NCBI RefSeq assembly: GCF_000001735.4
Contig: NC_003074.8
Coordinates: 23,319,261-23,383,260 of the forward strand
From: Arabidopsis thaliana
Lineage: Eukaryota > Streptophyta > Magnoliopsida > Brassicales > Brassicaceae
Length of the DNA stretch: 64,000 nt
Direction: 5' to 3'
Below are positions 42,891 through 55,487 of this stretch, piece after piece. Position 1 is the first letter of the stretch. Each line of letters begins with the position of its first letter. The position numbers and the translations under genes were made by a program. Under the pieces are notes generated by a model. That model had not been told where the DNA came from, did not search any database, and saw only the letters and a list, made by a program, of their open reading frames with translations.

Positions 42891-45150
42891 TGATTGATAT
42901 ACTCGCAAATCCCAATCGTCAGGTACATGGAGGTTTACAAAACCTTTGTTTCTCTTTTGGGGTAATAAAAGACTAACCTTAAGATCAATCATTCGTTTCA
43001 ATACATATAATCATATACACGATATGATCAATTATTAGAAGCTTCGAGGGATGAGGATCACATGGAAATATATATCGTTTTCAAAATCGCTATTATGGAA
43101 CTTACCTACAAGCCTAGAGTCCTATATGTAAATAAAATAAAATTATGTTGGGTGTATTAGCTAATGTGTCACTGTCTTTCTAAATAAATGGTGTTCAGTG
43201 TATTAGTTAATATCTTCCAAAATCCACATGATATAGTAATGTAATGGAATGGATATGGCTACAAAAGTAAGGTTAAATGGAGTTACAAGAAAGTGAAAGC
43301 GACTAGATCCAAGTGGAATAATGAATTGATTTGGTATTTTAGTAGAAAGGGTCGAGTAATGTACGACATAGCATGTGGTTATGATCTAGTTTAATTTATA
43401 GGATCTTCTCATCATATTCATCTGCGAAGAAGCTTCTTTATCTCTACTATGTAGATCTATCACAAACCATGGAACAACAAAATGCATTATAATATTCGTA
43501 CATGACGTAGTTCTGTATTCCACTAGATTAGCAAAAAAAAAAAAAAGGAAAAGAAAATGGTAAAAAGACAAAAGATATTTAAACATAAGAAAAGAAGAAG
43601 ACTAGAGGAGGATGGGCAGAGAAAGTGAGTGTGGGCATATGCGTCCTCCTAACCTTCTAATCTCCGCCGTTGCTCAGACAAAAATATCTACCGTCGGATA
43701 TGTCTCTTGTTAGAGGATATGATATTATTAATGTGTTCTCTTCGATCGTAGTATATTTTTTTGGTTTAGTCTACGAACCGTTGGTATCATTTATATTTAG
43801 ATAAATAAATGAGGGAGCTCCGGTGAACATACAGTAGATAGAGATTAGAGACAAAATCTAAGAGTAAAAAATAAAGATATCCGACGTGGCGAATAATGTA
43901 GGGTTAAAGGCAATCCAAAAGAGACACAAACTCTTTTATCTGATCCTCTTTAGTGTACGACGAGCTCCCTCCACTCATATATGTTCGTTTACTTCACTCG
44001 CCTCTGCCTGGCGCGTTTCGTTACAAGACCTCTTTATCAAGTACATTGAGAGAGAATGCACGGAAATACATAACTATCGTTATTATTGTCATTTTCTTGC
44101 AAACAAATGGAAAATTAGTTGAAATAATACTGATGTGAAAACTCGATAAATATACCAACTGGTTTTTATTAATGTTGGTGATTTCTGTCTTACACTCTGA
44201 TGTTCACAAAAATTTCGCACCCTTTTTTATTTTTTCTTTTGAAATTGTTTTCTAGGTTTAGTATATGATTCGGTTATTAAAACAAATATATTTTTTTTTC
44301 TTTTCATGTGTGTTATTGATAGAATCATACATGTCTTGACCAGAAAAATAACATAATTAAGTTTTCAAACTTAGGGAAAGCCCAATATTGAGGAATTGCC
44401 TTTTGTTTTAGGGAAAGAAAAAAAGCCAATTGTAGAATCGAAAGTACAAATAAAGAATATCATTCTTCGAGTTTGACTCTCTTTTTTTGAATTCTCACTT
44501 TGAAGATCGAATTTACTTATTAAATACTATTTGTTTTACCCCTTGACATTGTGTGACACAAACTAGATTTGTTTCTGTTCAATATTATAAGTGTATGGGC
44601 AAAAACTTATAGGACAAGAAACTGCAAAAAACTTTTTTTTTAACTCTGCTCTTTCCAATCTAAACCCATTGGTCCCTTACAAAGAATCCATTATATTTAC
44701 AAAGCATACAACTATACACAAGTTTGACGAATCCTACAATCTTATGGAGAGATAACTAATGGGTTTTAAACCAAAAAAACTGGTCACTTCTCTATAATCC
44801 TAAAGATATTACTTGTTCAGCGCTGAAGCTATACTTTTTTACTCTCTTCTGTTTTCACTCGAATCTTCTCCTGTTTGTCACCGAGAAACAGGGCTTAGGC
44901 ACCAGAGATCTTGACCAATATCTGACCTTTCCATGACTCTTCTATGATTCACAAATCTCCAACCCCTGATATATCCCGCAAAAAAGACCAGTTGATGATA
45001 TCAGAAAACAAGAGCAACACCAACCTGAAATTTCCATAATCATTGATCATCAAAAATATAGTTACCATTTTTCTTTTGTTCAGGCTTTAGAAATATTGAA
45101 TCCTCCCTTGGGGTCTGTCTACAAACGGATTCAGGACCGATGATGAATCG

Positions 45151-47616
45151 TTAGTACGGGTTAAGCTCAGAATATCCATAGCGTTGAGGAAGAAGTTCCT
45201 CAACTTCGATCCTAGAGCTGGTGTAACTGGAGCTTTTCTTGATACGGTTTCTATATGCCGATTCAATCTCTACTGAGAACAAACTGTAGACTGGTCTGTG
45301 ATCAGAGAACCTTGATTCCCCGCGAACATATGACAGCTGACTGATACCACTCCCGTGCCAGAGTATGCGATCACACCTACAAATTCAGATGAACAAACTC
45401 AGCATGTTTGATATATATGCCATCAAGTTAATTTAGACTAGAGAGATAAGTACTAACCATGCTGGAGTGCGTCTCTTGGCCTTGGGAAGGCGATCATCGC
45501 CAGCATAAATATCTGAATTGTTAGAGTATTTGTAAGTTGGTGGAAAATATATAGTCCCTTCCTTCCATCCTTCAAAGACACAGCCTTTTCGTTGTTCTAT
45601 CCGTAGCTGTAACAACAACAAAAACAAAAGTGACATTTAGATAAAAATTTCTTATCTTTCATATAAATATAAATTCTTTGGTCTTTGAATGGTGGAACTA
45701 CCTGGTCTTTCTCAAGCAAGGCCCTCCAATCTCTCATCTCGACAAGAGCTTTTGCAGACCGGTAAGAAAGAGCTATACGGTAGTTCAAGTCTCCAAGCCA
45801 GATTACCCGACTGAAAACACAAGATTTCGCTGAGTTGATTGCAAGAATCAAAATTCAGCAAGTAAAGAGCATTGATAACTCACTCGTGTTCTGAAATCAT
45901 CTGAGGAGACTTGTCGTCGCCGGCATTGTTCACTCTAGGGAATCTGGTTTTCCTTAGAATCTCCAAAACATCAGAGTTTCTTCTCAGCTCGTCTCCTTCT
46001 TTCTGACCAGACGTCAAGTGGCTGCAGACAAAGCAGAAGCTTGTCTGGTGAACGGACATGCTGATCGAAATGGAGCCCTGCAGATTAAAAAGATCCAAAC
46101 TTTGACAAGCCGAAAGATATATTATTGGACGTATATCAAAACAGAAGATTTGGGAATGTGGAATTTTGACCTTGTTTCCAAGATAACCCATCAAGCCTCT
46201 CCCAACGCAAGACACTTTGAGGTTGTTGACACTGTCCCTTAGATCACTCTTGACCCAAACGGTTAAGAATATCCCAACCATCTGCTTACTGGCCACTAAA
46301 CAGTACTTAGACTTGTCTCTTCCTTTGTCTCTGTCGTCTGCCACAAAGGAACCAGTCCTCGAGACAGGGGAATAGTGATCATGACAAGGAGAATCTGCTG
46401 GCTCGTCTTCAGAGGAGCAATACCTAAAGCTCTGGTCGTAGAAGTCGTCAGGTGTGTCGCCCAGCATGAAACGGTCACAGACGCTGAATCTGCGGTCAAA
46501 CTGCTGTGGCAGGGATGATGCAGACGCGTCCATCCTCATGCTCCTGCTCCGATGGTAGAATAACGAGTTAGCACCAGCGGCTGAGTCGCCTTCAAAGTCA
46601 GAGTCGAGCTCGGCGACCGGGTGGGGAACAGGAGAAGGAGTCTGGCAGCTTCCGCCGGGAAGGCTGTTTAGGGTTCTTCGGATGAGAGAGACCCATTTCC
46701 TGGCGGGTCCGTTGTCCTCGGTGCCTAAAACGTTGCCGGCGTTCAAAGGAACGATCTCTTGGAAGCTGTGAAAAATCCAAAATCATGAGAGGCTTTCCGA
46801 GATTGGGAATCAAAAGAAAGAAAGAGTTAGGTGAGGTGCAAAGTACCCAAGAACGTAAATGTCGGAAGGAGGAGAAGTGTGAAGCCAATCGTCGAGATTT
46901 AAATAACTCGGCGGAGATTTGCCGGCGACATTCCATGTGGCAGTAAAAACCCTTTATGTGTGTGTATAAAGCGTGAGTTAGATAAAAAAAAAAAAAGAAA
47001 CAAGAATCAAGAGAAATAGAAAAATACCTAAGATGATCAAGCGGTGGATCGACATCGAGTTTGTTTCGTCTGGCTCTTCCGCTGTTCCTTTTGCTCCGAG
47101 TCTCTGCACTCCATTTTTTTTAATCAAAAAAAGGGAATGAAAAAAAGAAGACAAGGCATGGTTTATGAGTGATTGCAGACTGACCAGTTTTGCTTTTACG
47201 GACAGAGCATGCTTCCTCTCTTTCAATGACATTGTTCCTCCAATCTCCACCACCTTCACCTGCAACAACATAAAGAGAAGTTCGTTAAAAGCTGTTCTCT
47301 TCTCACATTCCCTACATGGACATCCCTATTAGTACTTACTAGAGATTTAACAAACTTATAATTAAAGCTAAGCCTAAAAATATAAATGTCTTGAGTTTTT
47401 TTCTTTCTTACCTCTGTCCAAGTCGTCTGCGTGAAAATCTTCTGATTTGCTCTTGATGTTGAGCCATTTCTTGACCAACGTTTTGGGCCATGACAGCTGC
47501 AGCAGAAACAACTTAAGGAGATTTAGATAGAGATCATCTTAGGAGATAACATCATAATCAATTGAGAGAGATAGAGAAAACAAAACCTTGCTTTTCTTGA
47601 GGTTACCATCACCCAT
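45151..47616 (-). CDS. IP5P4: Type I inositol polyphosphate 5-phosphatase 4
   Basis: Ten exons give 547 aa: 47616-47587, 47496-47412, 47259-47185, 47103-47028, 46951-46847, 46765-46171, 46077-45884, 45810-45702, 45606-45458, 45376-45151. The family removes the 5-phosphate from soluble inositol phosphates and, for some members, phosphoinositides, damping inositol signalling. The N-terminus ([27 protein letters not shown]) is the plant type. The DNase-I-like catalytic domain starts at [17 protein letters not shown] and [11 protein letters not shown], has a Ser-rich plant insertion ([13 protein letters not shown]), and ends with both signature motifs: WLGDLNYR at 391-398 and PAWCDRIL at 471-478, followed by SDHRPVY at 497-503. 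All metal and phosphate-binding residues of these motifs are present, so it should be active. Substrate preference cannot be read from the sequence. Confidence 0.93.
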
Positions 47617-50600
47617 TGTTCTTCAGCTTCATACAGAGATGGATAGATCTCTGATTCACAATTCAATCTTTTTGCAAAAAAAGTCAATATAAGCCTCCCC
47701 TGAACCGAAGAAGACCCAAGAGGATGGTTGACGAATTTAGAAGAGGTCAATGTGAGACCACTTCTTCTTATAAACAGAGGAGGAGGTTAAGGGATTCTCA
47801 CTCTTCCTATCCTATATTCCTATGCAGGAACAAGGAACCTCGTTTCAGACCAAAGTGCTTGTTGTTGCTTTGCTGTTTGTTTGTTTCTTTGAACGCCAAA
47901 TCCAAGAAGGGGCAAAAGAAAGACAACAACTTTGGAACCCGAGTTCAGAGAGATGGGTATTCGGGTACAGCCCGGATTTTCCTCTTCCTTTCTTCTTCTT
48001 CTTCTTGCTTCTTGTTTTCTGAAATGTATCCGTACTCTCGCTCTCTCTCTCTTTCTGTGTCTTTAAAGAAGAAACGGATCATATGACTCTCTCTCTCTCT
48101 CTCTCCACAGCTTCTTCTTCTTCTTCTTCTTCTTCTGCATCTCTCTCTCTCTCTCTTTCTTGCTTATAAAACTGTGGGTCCGACCCGTTTTTAAAGAAAT
48201 GTAATATTAAATCCGATTTGTACCCGTTTTTTCCTGTATCGGGTCGGTACAGACGACCCGGTAACTTTCTCAATTTGCATTTTCTAATTATCACCAACAA
48301 AAATTGCTAGTTGCAGCAGTGCATCTGTGCATATATAGAGAGAGAGTTATTGCACTTTCCCTCAAACTTTGTTTTCATATCTCATTGATTTTGACGTATC
48401 TCATTTTCCTTCCTATTAATACTTGCGTGTCGTTAATTACTGACCAAATGTTAATTTCCCTATATGTTCAACACGATTTATAGCATTTAATTTGTTGCCG
48501 CAATGTAATTCTTGTAGATTGTTAAATAATCAAAATATACTCTTATAGAAACTAACAAACCAAGGATATGCATGTGTATATTATGAAGCGGAAATATGAT
48601 AAATCACATTAATCATTCATAAGAGGTACAATCCAATCCATTTTATATATATAAAAAAGAGACACTTTTGGTTTATTCCATTCCATATATTGCAATACAA
48701 ATCCCGGATTTTTGCAATTGGAACAAACCCAATAAACAAAAAACGAAATCTCAATTCTTGGGAATATGTCGCCAAGAAACAATACTACTACTAGTTATTA
48801 TTAAAAGCAAAACGAGAGAGTGGATTGGTTAGCTAAGGTAGATGCATGTATGCATGTTTAATGGGTGAAGTTTGAGGTTTCGGGAGACCACCAACAACAA
48901 CAATTGTCACTTTATGTTTTTGGATTCGTATTTATATTTTTATCATAGGAAAAAGGGAATTAACACGTTTACCAATATTTATTTGCAAGGCACTTTTTAG
49001 TAAAATGTGAGTTTTATAAAATTTGAGTTCTGTTGTGTGGAAAGAGGAGGAAATGCTTTTGACCCAAAATCTAGACTAATGCGAGACTCTGCCTCGTCCT
49101 CTTGGACCATCTATTACTTTATCAAACTTTTAATTTCAAACGTATAAGACCCCCAACTTTATTATTGCAACGATACAATGTGACAATGTGACATTGCATA
49201 TATATTATATCCATCCATGTGATGTGAATGCTAGCTTATATATAGCATATGAGAGTAACATATGGTACGATTTATACGAACATAAGATGGGTTTGAATTA
49301 CTGTGCCTTAGGGTTTGGGCAGAGTCAACTTTCAAACTGAAAATAACCCTATTTGTTTAAACACAAGACAGAAAAATATATGATCTTGTGGGGTTAACTT
49401 ATGGGGGCAATGCTCTAAGATTTTGCTTTATCTAACTTTTCAAGATTATAAAATCGAGTGTTCACTTTTAAGACATTGTTTGATGAATTTATGCGATATA
49501 GTTTTGTAAGGTAAAGTTAAAATGACACATGCTGCATGTGGGAGACCGTGTCTGTGTTTGTTCAGTCCAATACTTAGGTTTAGTAAATAGTGATTTTATT
49601 TTTTTTATCTTTCCAAAATGTACATTTGTACATTTCAACAGCCATCTTCTTTTTATTTTGTAATTAAAAAGCTTTAAAAAAAATAAAGATTTTGAAGGCT
49701 CAATAACTTTATCTGGCTCTACGAAACCCTGTGCCAGTTGTAATAAGTGTATATATAATTACGCTTTAGTTGTTTTTTATTTTGTTAAATGCGTATGACT
49801 CCTCTCTCTGATTAGAGAAACGTACTGATTAGTTAAAGCCTTAAAGAGTTAAATACTTGATGGTAATAGCATATACTTTATTCTGTCACGTCAACACAAG
49901 TTCACCAAACAATAAAGAATTCGAACATTGCAATTAAAGATACTTGAAAAACGACCTATTTATTCGAATAAAACGAATCATTTATTAAACTGATCAGAAA
50001 ATAACTTTCAAGGCTTTGTACTCTGTTGTGAATTATATTTGTATATAAACAAAATAGTACTATATTGAATAGTAATAATACAATCTGTTAATGAAGACGA
50101 CTTTGTAGAATATCGGGCACATGTTGGGTATTTATAAAGATTCATGATAACACCTAGCTAGAAGAACATTAAGATATGTTTTGGTAAGCCTGTTTTCTTG
50201 ATTATAATAATTTATCTCAATGAGTAGACAGATTAGTACTTAATTATTATCCTCCAATCTTTGTTGCCTGGGAATTTTTTTTCAGCATTATGTTAATCTG
50301 ATGTCAAGGTAGATATAAATTCATATACTCTCATGAGTCATGATGCAAAAGAAACTATAGTGATAGATGCAATGAAATAAAGACGTTTTCGGGTTTTTAT
50401 GGAAGGAAGGATGGGTGGTGATGTGAAAGATTTTTAACTTGGAAGAAGAAAGAGGTCCTTTGAGCGTGTGTGGGTAAAAACATCACTTTCATGAACATGG
50501 AGAGATTTTAGGGTTTAGGGGTAAAAAGGTTAAAGGATGATGTTACTGTTTTTATCTCTTTCTGCATTGTTATCTGCTATAGTTGCAAAAATTCGATCAT

Positions 50601-51314
50601 ACATCAAATAATATTGTGTGGTCTTATTCATCTAAACTCATAATTCCCACAACCGTACGGTACAACTACAAGCCCAACGCTCCCTGAAACAGGGCCGTGT
50701 ACGTCTTTAAACATTTAAAACCTTAAATTTGTACCTGTGTTTGATTCTTCAAGAAACAGAGCCATTAGATGTATCATCGGCTCATCCAATCATACTCGTT
50801 GTCTCCCTGCACACCAAAGCAACAACTTGTGTAAAGATTTGAACCCAATGTTGGGGTTTTAAGAGGATCAAAAGAGGTACTCAAAGGATTGTTAAACGTG
50901 CCTGACCATTGCTTCGAGGACTTTCTATACGCTGTCAGTATCTACATTTGAAAGCAAATTACACCATCTGAGACAAGCAAAGCTTTGACACAGGAGATAC
51001 GAGATAGCCAAATAATGAAGGGTATTTTACAATCGCTCTCACCACATTTCCGCATATAGAATGCATTAAGAGCAGAGATCTCTCAAGCACATATAAATCA
51101 ACAGCCTTGTATCCAGGCGAGGTTGATGTAAAACATCCAAGATTTCTTCTCATGCAAGATGAAAACTTTCAAATTAACATCCAAGCTTAAATGCAGTCAC
51201 GCCTATCCTTGAAATTAGATTTGTAATTGGCAAAGGGAAGACAAACATTCATGTTTTTGGTAGAAATCTATTGCCAAGGTTCTAGAGATTCATAGAAGAG
51301 AGTGAAGTTGAATG
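47617..51314. other. IP5P4 promoter and HMT2 3' flank, no gene seen
   Basis: About 3.7 kb. The left part holds the IP5P4 leader/promoter with a pyrimidine microsatellite (48084-48158). The middle is AT-rich with no recognisable gene or RNA. The right 600 bases are less AT-biased and probably include the HMT2 3' UTR; a 64-codon minus-strand frame at 50959-51153 shows no domain. Confidence 0.5.
48084..48158. repeat. Compound CT/TTC microsatellite
   Basis: A (CT)n run, a (TTC)n run of about eight units, and another (CT)n run lie about 470-540 bases above the IP5P4 start. In the gene's sense direction they read GA and GAA, a common promoter or leader composition. Confidence 0.85.
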
Positions 51315-53327
51315 CTAAAGAGATCTGCGGTTGACGAGTCTCTTGTGGATGGCTCTGATGGTGGTTGGTGTTGTGCGGCAGCAACCTCCCAGGAGAGACA
51401 CTCCTGCATCCATCCATTTCTCTACGTATGATACAAAGTCTTCATCCCCAACTCCGGTGTTTTCCTGCAACAGTTTTTGAGCAACTCAGACAACTGTGCT
51501 CCTTCCTCTCAAAGCAAATACTGTATATACGATGACTTACCACCCACTCCTTCCGATCAGCATCATAGCTTTCTCCGCTGTTTGGGTACACTAGTATGGG
51601 CTTGCTTGTCACCTACAAGTTATTCATATACCTTTTAGGGTCTCTACAAATACAAATACCTAATGAGTGTGGATCCAAGCCGCACCTTTTCTATCTCCAA
51701 AACTAGCCCCTCTATGAATCTTGGAGGGGTACAGTTGATTCCAACCGCCACTACTTTCTCACAATTTTCAGCTATGGAGATACACTCCTTGATGGAATCC
51801 CCGCTAACCACGTTTACGCCATCCTTTGAGTTGAATGAAAACCACCCAGGAATCTTCACATCTCCCTCTTCTAATAGATCAGCAAATGCCTTGCATATCA
51901 CAGAAAGAAACACCCACAGGAAGCTAACAACATCAAAATTGGGACGCTCGATATGAAAGGATAAATCTACTACAATATGTCAAATATCATCATCAGTACC
52001 TGAGCCTCTATCTTGTTTGGAATGGTCTCAAATGCTATTAAATCAGCACCAGATTCCGCCAGAACTTGGAGTCGTCTGCGGTGAAAATCCTTCAGCTTTT
52101 CCAGCGTGATCGAATCACCATAGATTCCACTGATATAATAACCACCAACAGTTAAAAGATAATTTTAAGGAGATAGTGCAAAAATACACGAAATCCACAA
52201 AAATCAAAATCTGAATAGGGCAAGTGGTAAGAGCTTTAGAAACTTGTTCCAACCCAAACTCATATCATCTACATAGATAAGAGAAAAATGAAGCAATAAC
52301 CTGTATTCAGACCCATCAGCCAAGTATGCACCGTAGCTACCAACTGATGCTGCAACTAATATAGGGCGCTTTTTGAGAATCTTATCATCCATGGAAGAGC
52401 TAGTTCCGCATTTGTCATAATACGAGTTCCGAGCTTCAGTCGCTATTTCTACGCTCTTTTTAAGCAAAGATTCGCTCTCTTCTCTAGAAAATCCCTTTGC
52501 TTCAAACCCCTGAATCGTGGCCTGTTCAGAATTATCATCAATCCAAGTTGTTAGTGTCCAAAAAAGAGATAGATAAACAAAGAAACATAGAATGATGGAG
52601 GTAAAGAACCTGATAAGAAGCGCTGGAGATGATATCAGCACCAGCTTCAAGGTAATCGAGATGCACCTGCTCCATCAGGAAATACAAGCAGCTAAGTAAG
52701 CTACAATCAATCATATCTAATAGCAAAGCGATCACTGAGTAGGAAACAAAATCTTAACCCTGTTTCCCGACTCAGAATGCAAAAGAAACCATGGAACTGA
52801 ATCTGGAAATAGCAAATAATGAGTAGATATTACCACACAATGGAGCAACATGAACACTAGAAAGGGGTTTAGGGTTCACAAGTTTACAGCTTTAAATATT
52901 GTCAATAACAACAGTTGAATCAGTAATCTTCTAAATCTGCTTGAAACGTCCAAGGAGCAACCAACCATTGATGGAAATGAGAATGCTTTACTTCATCCAC
53001 CTTTAGAGTACCCATGGCATTTACTCAATCAATCAAAGTAAACCTAAAAATCCTAGGGTTTATTCACACCCAAAATAAGAAAAGCACAAGGCCTTGTCCC
53101 GCAGCTGGACGTTGGATTCAGATTTCACTGACAACAGAAGAAAAGGATTTACTGCTTACGGTGTGAATGAGGTGAGGAGAGGTGACAAGGCATTTGGCGC
53201 TCCAGAGAGGATCGTTGAGATCTGCTCCATGTCTCTCGAACTCCGTTGCAAGCCCTCCGTCTATTACCGCATAGCCGCCTGTCTGCTTCAGGAAATCTTT
53301 CATCGAGTTAAAAGAGTTTCCGGTCAT
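51315..53327 (-). CDS. HMT2: Homocysteine S-methyltransferase 2
   Basis: Seven exons (53327-53160, 52666-52610, 52521-52301, 52129-52000, 51889-51686, 51612-51541, 51464-51315) give 333 aa. The enzyme makes methionine by moving a methyl group from S-methylmethionine (or AdoMet) to homocysteine, recycling SMM in the cytosol. The fold is a TIM barrel of the Hcy-binding family: VIDGGLATEFERHGADLNDPLWS near the start, TPPRF after the first zinc ligand (INC, C245), and GGCCR with C312 and C313, the three Cys that bind zinc and activate homocysteine. VGSYGAYLADGSEYSGIYGD is another conserved block. ATG 53327 gives MTGNSFNSMKDFL. The frame remains open upstream to another ATG at 53630, but a CACACAG acceptor-like site in between suggests that region is a leader intron. 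Confidence 0.95.
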
Positions 53328-53829
53328 CTTGTATGTCGCCTCGGACCGATCACCCAACAACTCCCACTGAAGCGTGTACTGTGTGAAACATACGATAAAC
53401 ACAAAAAACTGTAGAGAGAAACACTCAAAATCTTTAGTACTAATTTTGTTTACAAATTGTAGGTTTAGACCTTTATCTTGAATACTAATAACAGTATCGG
53501 CCCAATCCTTTTCTATGTTTCCTTCAGACCCCTCTTGTAAGTAAGTTTTAACTCTCTGTTTTTTTCTTATCAGATTTTGATGATCAATTTGCATGTGTGC
53601 GTCGTGTATATATGAAATTCGAATCAACATCAAAAAATAAAATAAAGCTTAATCGAATTATACACGACTGTGTTAAGTATATAAATACATAGAGCGCAGA
53701 AAGATTCTTATGACAAAACCCACACCAATCCAACTCCCATAGCTCAAAGTAAATACAAAATCCAAAGAATCACGCAGCTCTCAAGAATATATCAGACACG
53801 GAGCAAAAAGGAAAGAGAGGGAGAGAGAT
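53328..53829 (-). other. HMT2 leader/promoter and MRK1 3' flank
   Basis: Only 502 bases separate the HMT2 start from the MRK1 stop. A probable leader intron acceptor lies near 53378. The reading frame in phase with HMT2 is open to an ATG at 53630. No separate gene is seen. Confidence 0.45.
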
Positions 53830-55487
53830 TCAGGGGCCTCGAGGTTTGAAGAAACAGAGGCACCCCTGAAACTGGTCCGGAGCTATCATTCCACCACCTT
53901 TGCTTGTGTCTATGGCTTCAAGCAGCTTCACCACCTCCTCCATCTCCGGACGCCTGTCTGGATTCGGGTCCCAGCATCTCTTCATGATGTTTGCCACCGC
54001 ATGCGGGCAGCATTTCGGAATCTCTGGTCTCAGATTCTGAGCAAGATGCACCAAACAGTGACTTCATTAGATTTCCTGATTAGCTTTAACATAGGAGAGA
54101 TTGTATGTATAGACAGAGAGAGAGAGAGGAACCCTATGAACAACGGCGTGAGAGATCTCAGCAAAACTACAGTCAGCATAGGGCATGTCACAGCAGTATA
54201 TTTCCCAGAGGCATACCCCAAAGCTATAGACATCGCATTTCCTGTTGTAAGGCTTTCCTTCAAGAACCTATGCAACAAAAGCTAACATTCTCATCTTTCC
54301 TATTACGAAACACAAGGATTTTGACTCTACAGGAACAACATTACATACCTCTGGTGCCATGTATCCAAGTGTTCCAGTTTCACCCGTCATGTCTTGAGGG
54401 TTCTGAGCTTCAACTCTAGCTACCCCGAAATCAGCGATCTTCAGCGTCTTGTTAGGCTGTAACAGCATGTTCTCTGACTTCACGTCCCTATGTACAATCG
54501 CCTTGGAGTGGAGGTAACTAAGCCTGAGACAAAGAAAAAAGGTAGGAAGAGTTTTGTTGATAAAGGAAGCATCTTTGTCTGAATAGTTTCAGAAATGAAT
54601 GGCAAATCAGGAAACATAAAGTAAAGGAGAGATTACCCTCTAGCGAGATCCAAAGCGAGCTGAATGACATCCTTGATGGGTAGTTTGGCCCTATATTTCT
54701 TGATGAGGAACTTCTTAAGCGTGCCTCCGGCAACATATTCAACCACAACACAACAGGCCCTCGCAGGATGTGCACCGTTACCACGTCCGCCAGTATCACC
54801 AGCAGGAGGGATCCGCAGATCAGAGGTTCCCATGGATGCTCCTATAAACTGCCACAGAGAGAGAGAGGTCAAATGAATAAGTCCTTTGATCAAAAGGTTC
54901 TTCTTCTACCTTAATCGGTGAATGTAAAAAGAATACCTTGGTAACGTTGGGATGATCGAGCTTCTGCCAGACGGCGACCTCTTGCTCGAAGGAAGCACGG
55001 AGAGCTGTAGTTTCAGCTGGTGTGGCGTAACCATCTTCTCCCCAATCTAACACTTTCACTGCAGCAAACCATAACATCCATCAGACGGGAGATCCCCAAA
55101 AAAGACCACCAGTGTCTATCCTAATGAATCATATATATCTTAGTCTAGGAGAAAAGACGGACCTGCGACTTCTTGGCCGGCGTAGACACCGCGGTAGACA
55201 GTGCCGTAAGTACCGTGAGCGAGGACGTGCTTCATATCGAGTTTGGAGAGGTCAATCTCCCATTCCTGCATCGCCGGTGCGGGAGCGCTCGTGGAAGCGG
55301 AATTGGTGAGGACGCTGCTAGTAGAGGTTTGACCCATATGCAAATCCCATTTACTGAAATCCAGTGTATCTGCCCTGAAGTATCGTTCTTCTCCGGCGCT
55401 CCTGCTCCCAGTACCGCCTATTTTGGGATCCGCGGTCCCGGACCCGATTTCAAGTGATTTATCCGCCTCTCCGCCGCCAGAGGCCAT
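53830..55487 (-). CDS. MRK1: Raf-like MAP3K-type protein kinase MRK1
   Basis: Six exons (55487-55163, 55058-54937, 54848-54637, 54523-54349, 54267-54133, 54036-53830) give 391 aa. It belongs to the plant C-group Raf-like (mixed-lineage-like) kinases, soluble Ser/Thr or dual-specificity enzymes with roles in blue-light and stomatal signalling for close homologues. An N-terminal 80-residue region is Gly/Ser-rich and disordered, with FRADTLDFSKWDLHMG as a family block. The kinase domain is complete: glycine loop LAHGTYGTVYRG, VAVK with K110, catalytic loop HRDVKSEN with D233, DFG at 251-253, and GTLGYMAPEV for the activation segment. EIDLSKLDMKHVLAHG is the family entry to the domain. The C-terminus FKPRGP matches the known protein. 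All catalytic residues are present. Confidence 0.95.

Larger units (their letters stand above)
40863..45150. other. 4.3 kb gene-free region between FLZ gene and IP5P4
   Basis: This is a second long tail-to-tail spacer. No coding gene, tRNA or known miRNA was recognised. GGGCCC-type motifs occur at about 41310, and a G-box with nearby TGACG motifs at about 42308-42356; without a gene they are unassigned. Three duplicated-flank insertions (41651, 41999, 42861) are listed separately. The right kilobase probably includes the IP5P4 3' UTR. Confidence 0.5.

Noticed and set aside
44371-44417. TTAGGGAAAG repeated 27 bases apart
   Set aside because: The intervening sequence has no A/T tail and the repeat contains a common motif; it does not fit the micro-insertion pattern.
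54113-54129. GA repeat near the MRK1 fifth exon
   Set aside because: It lies inside an intron and is an ordinary microsatellite; no regulatory role can be argued.
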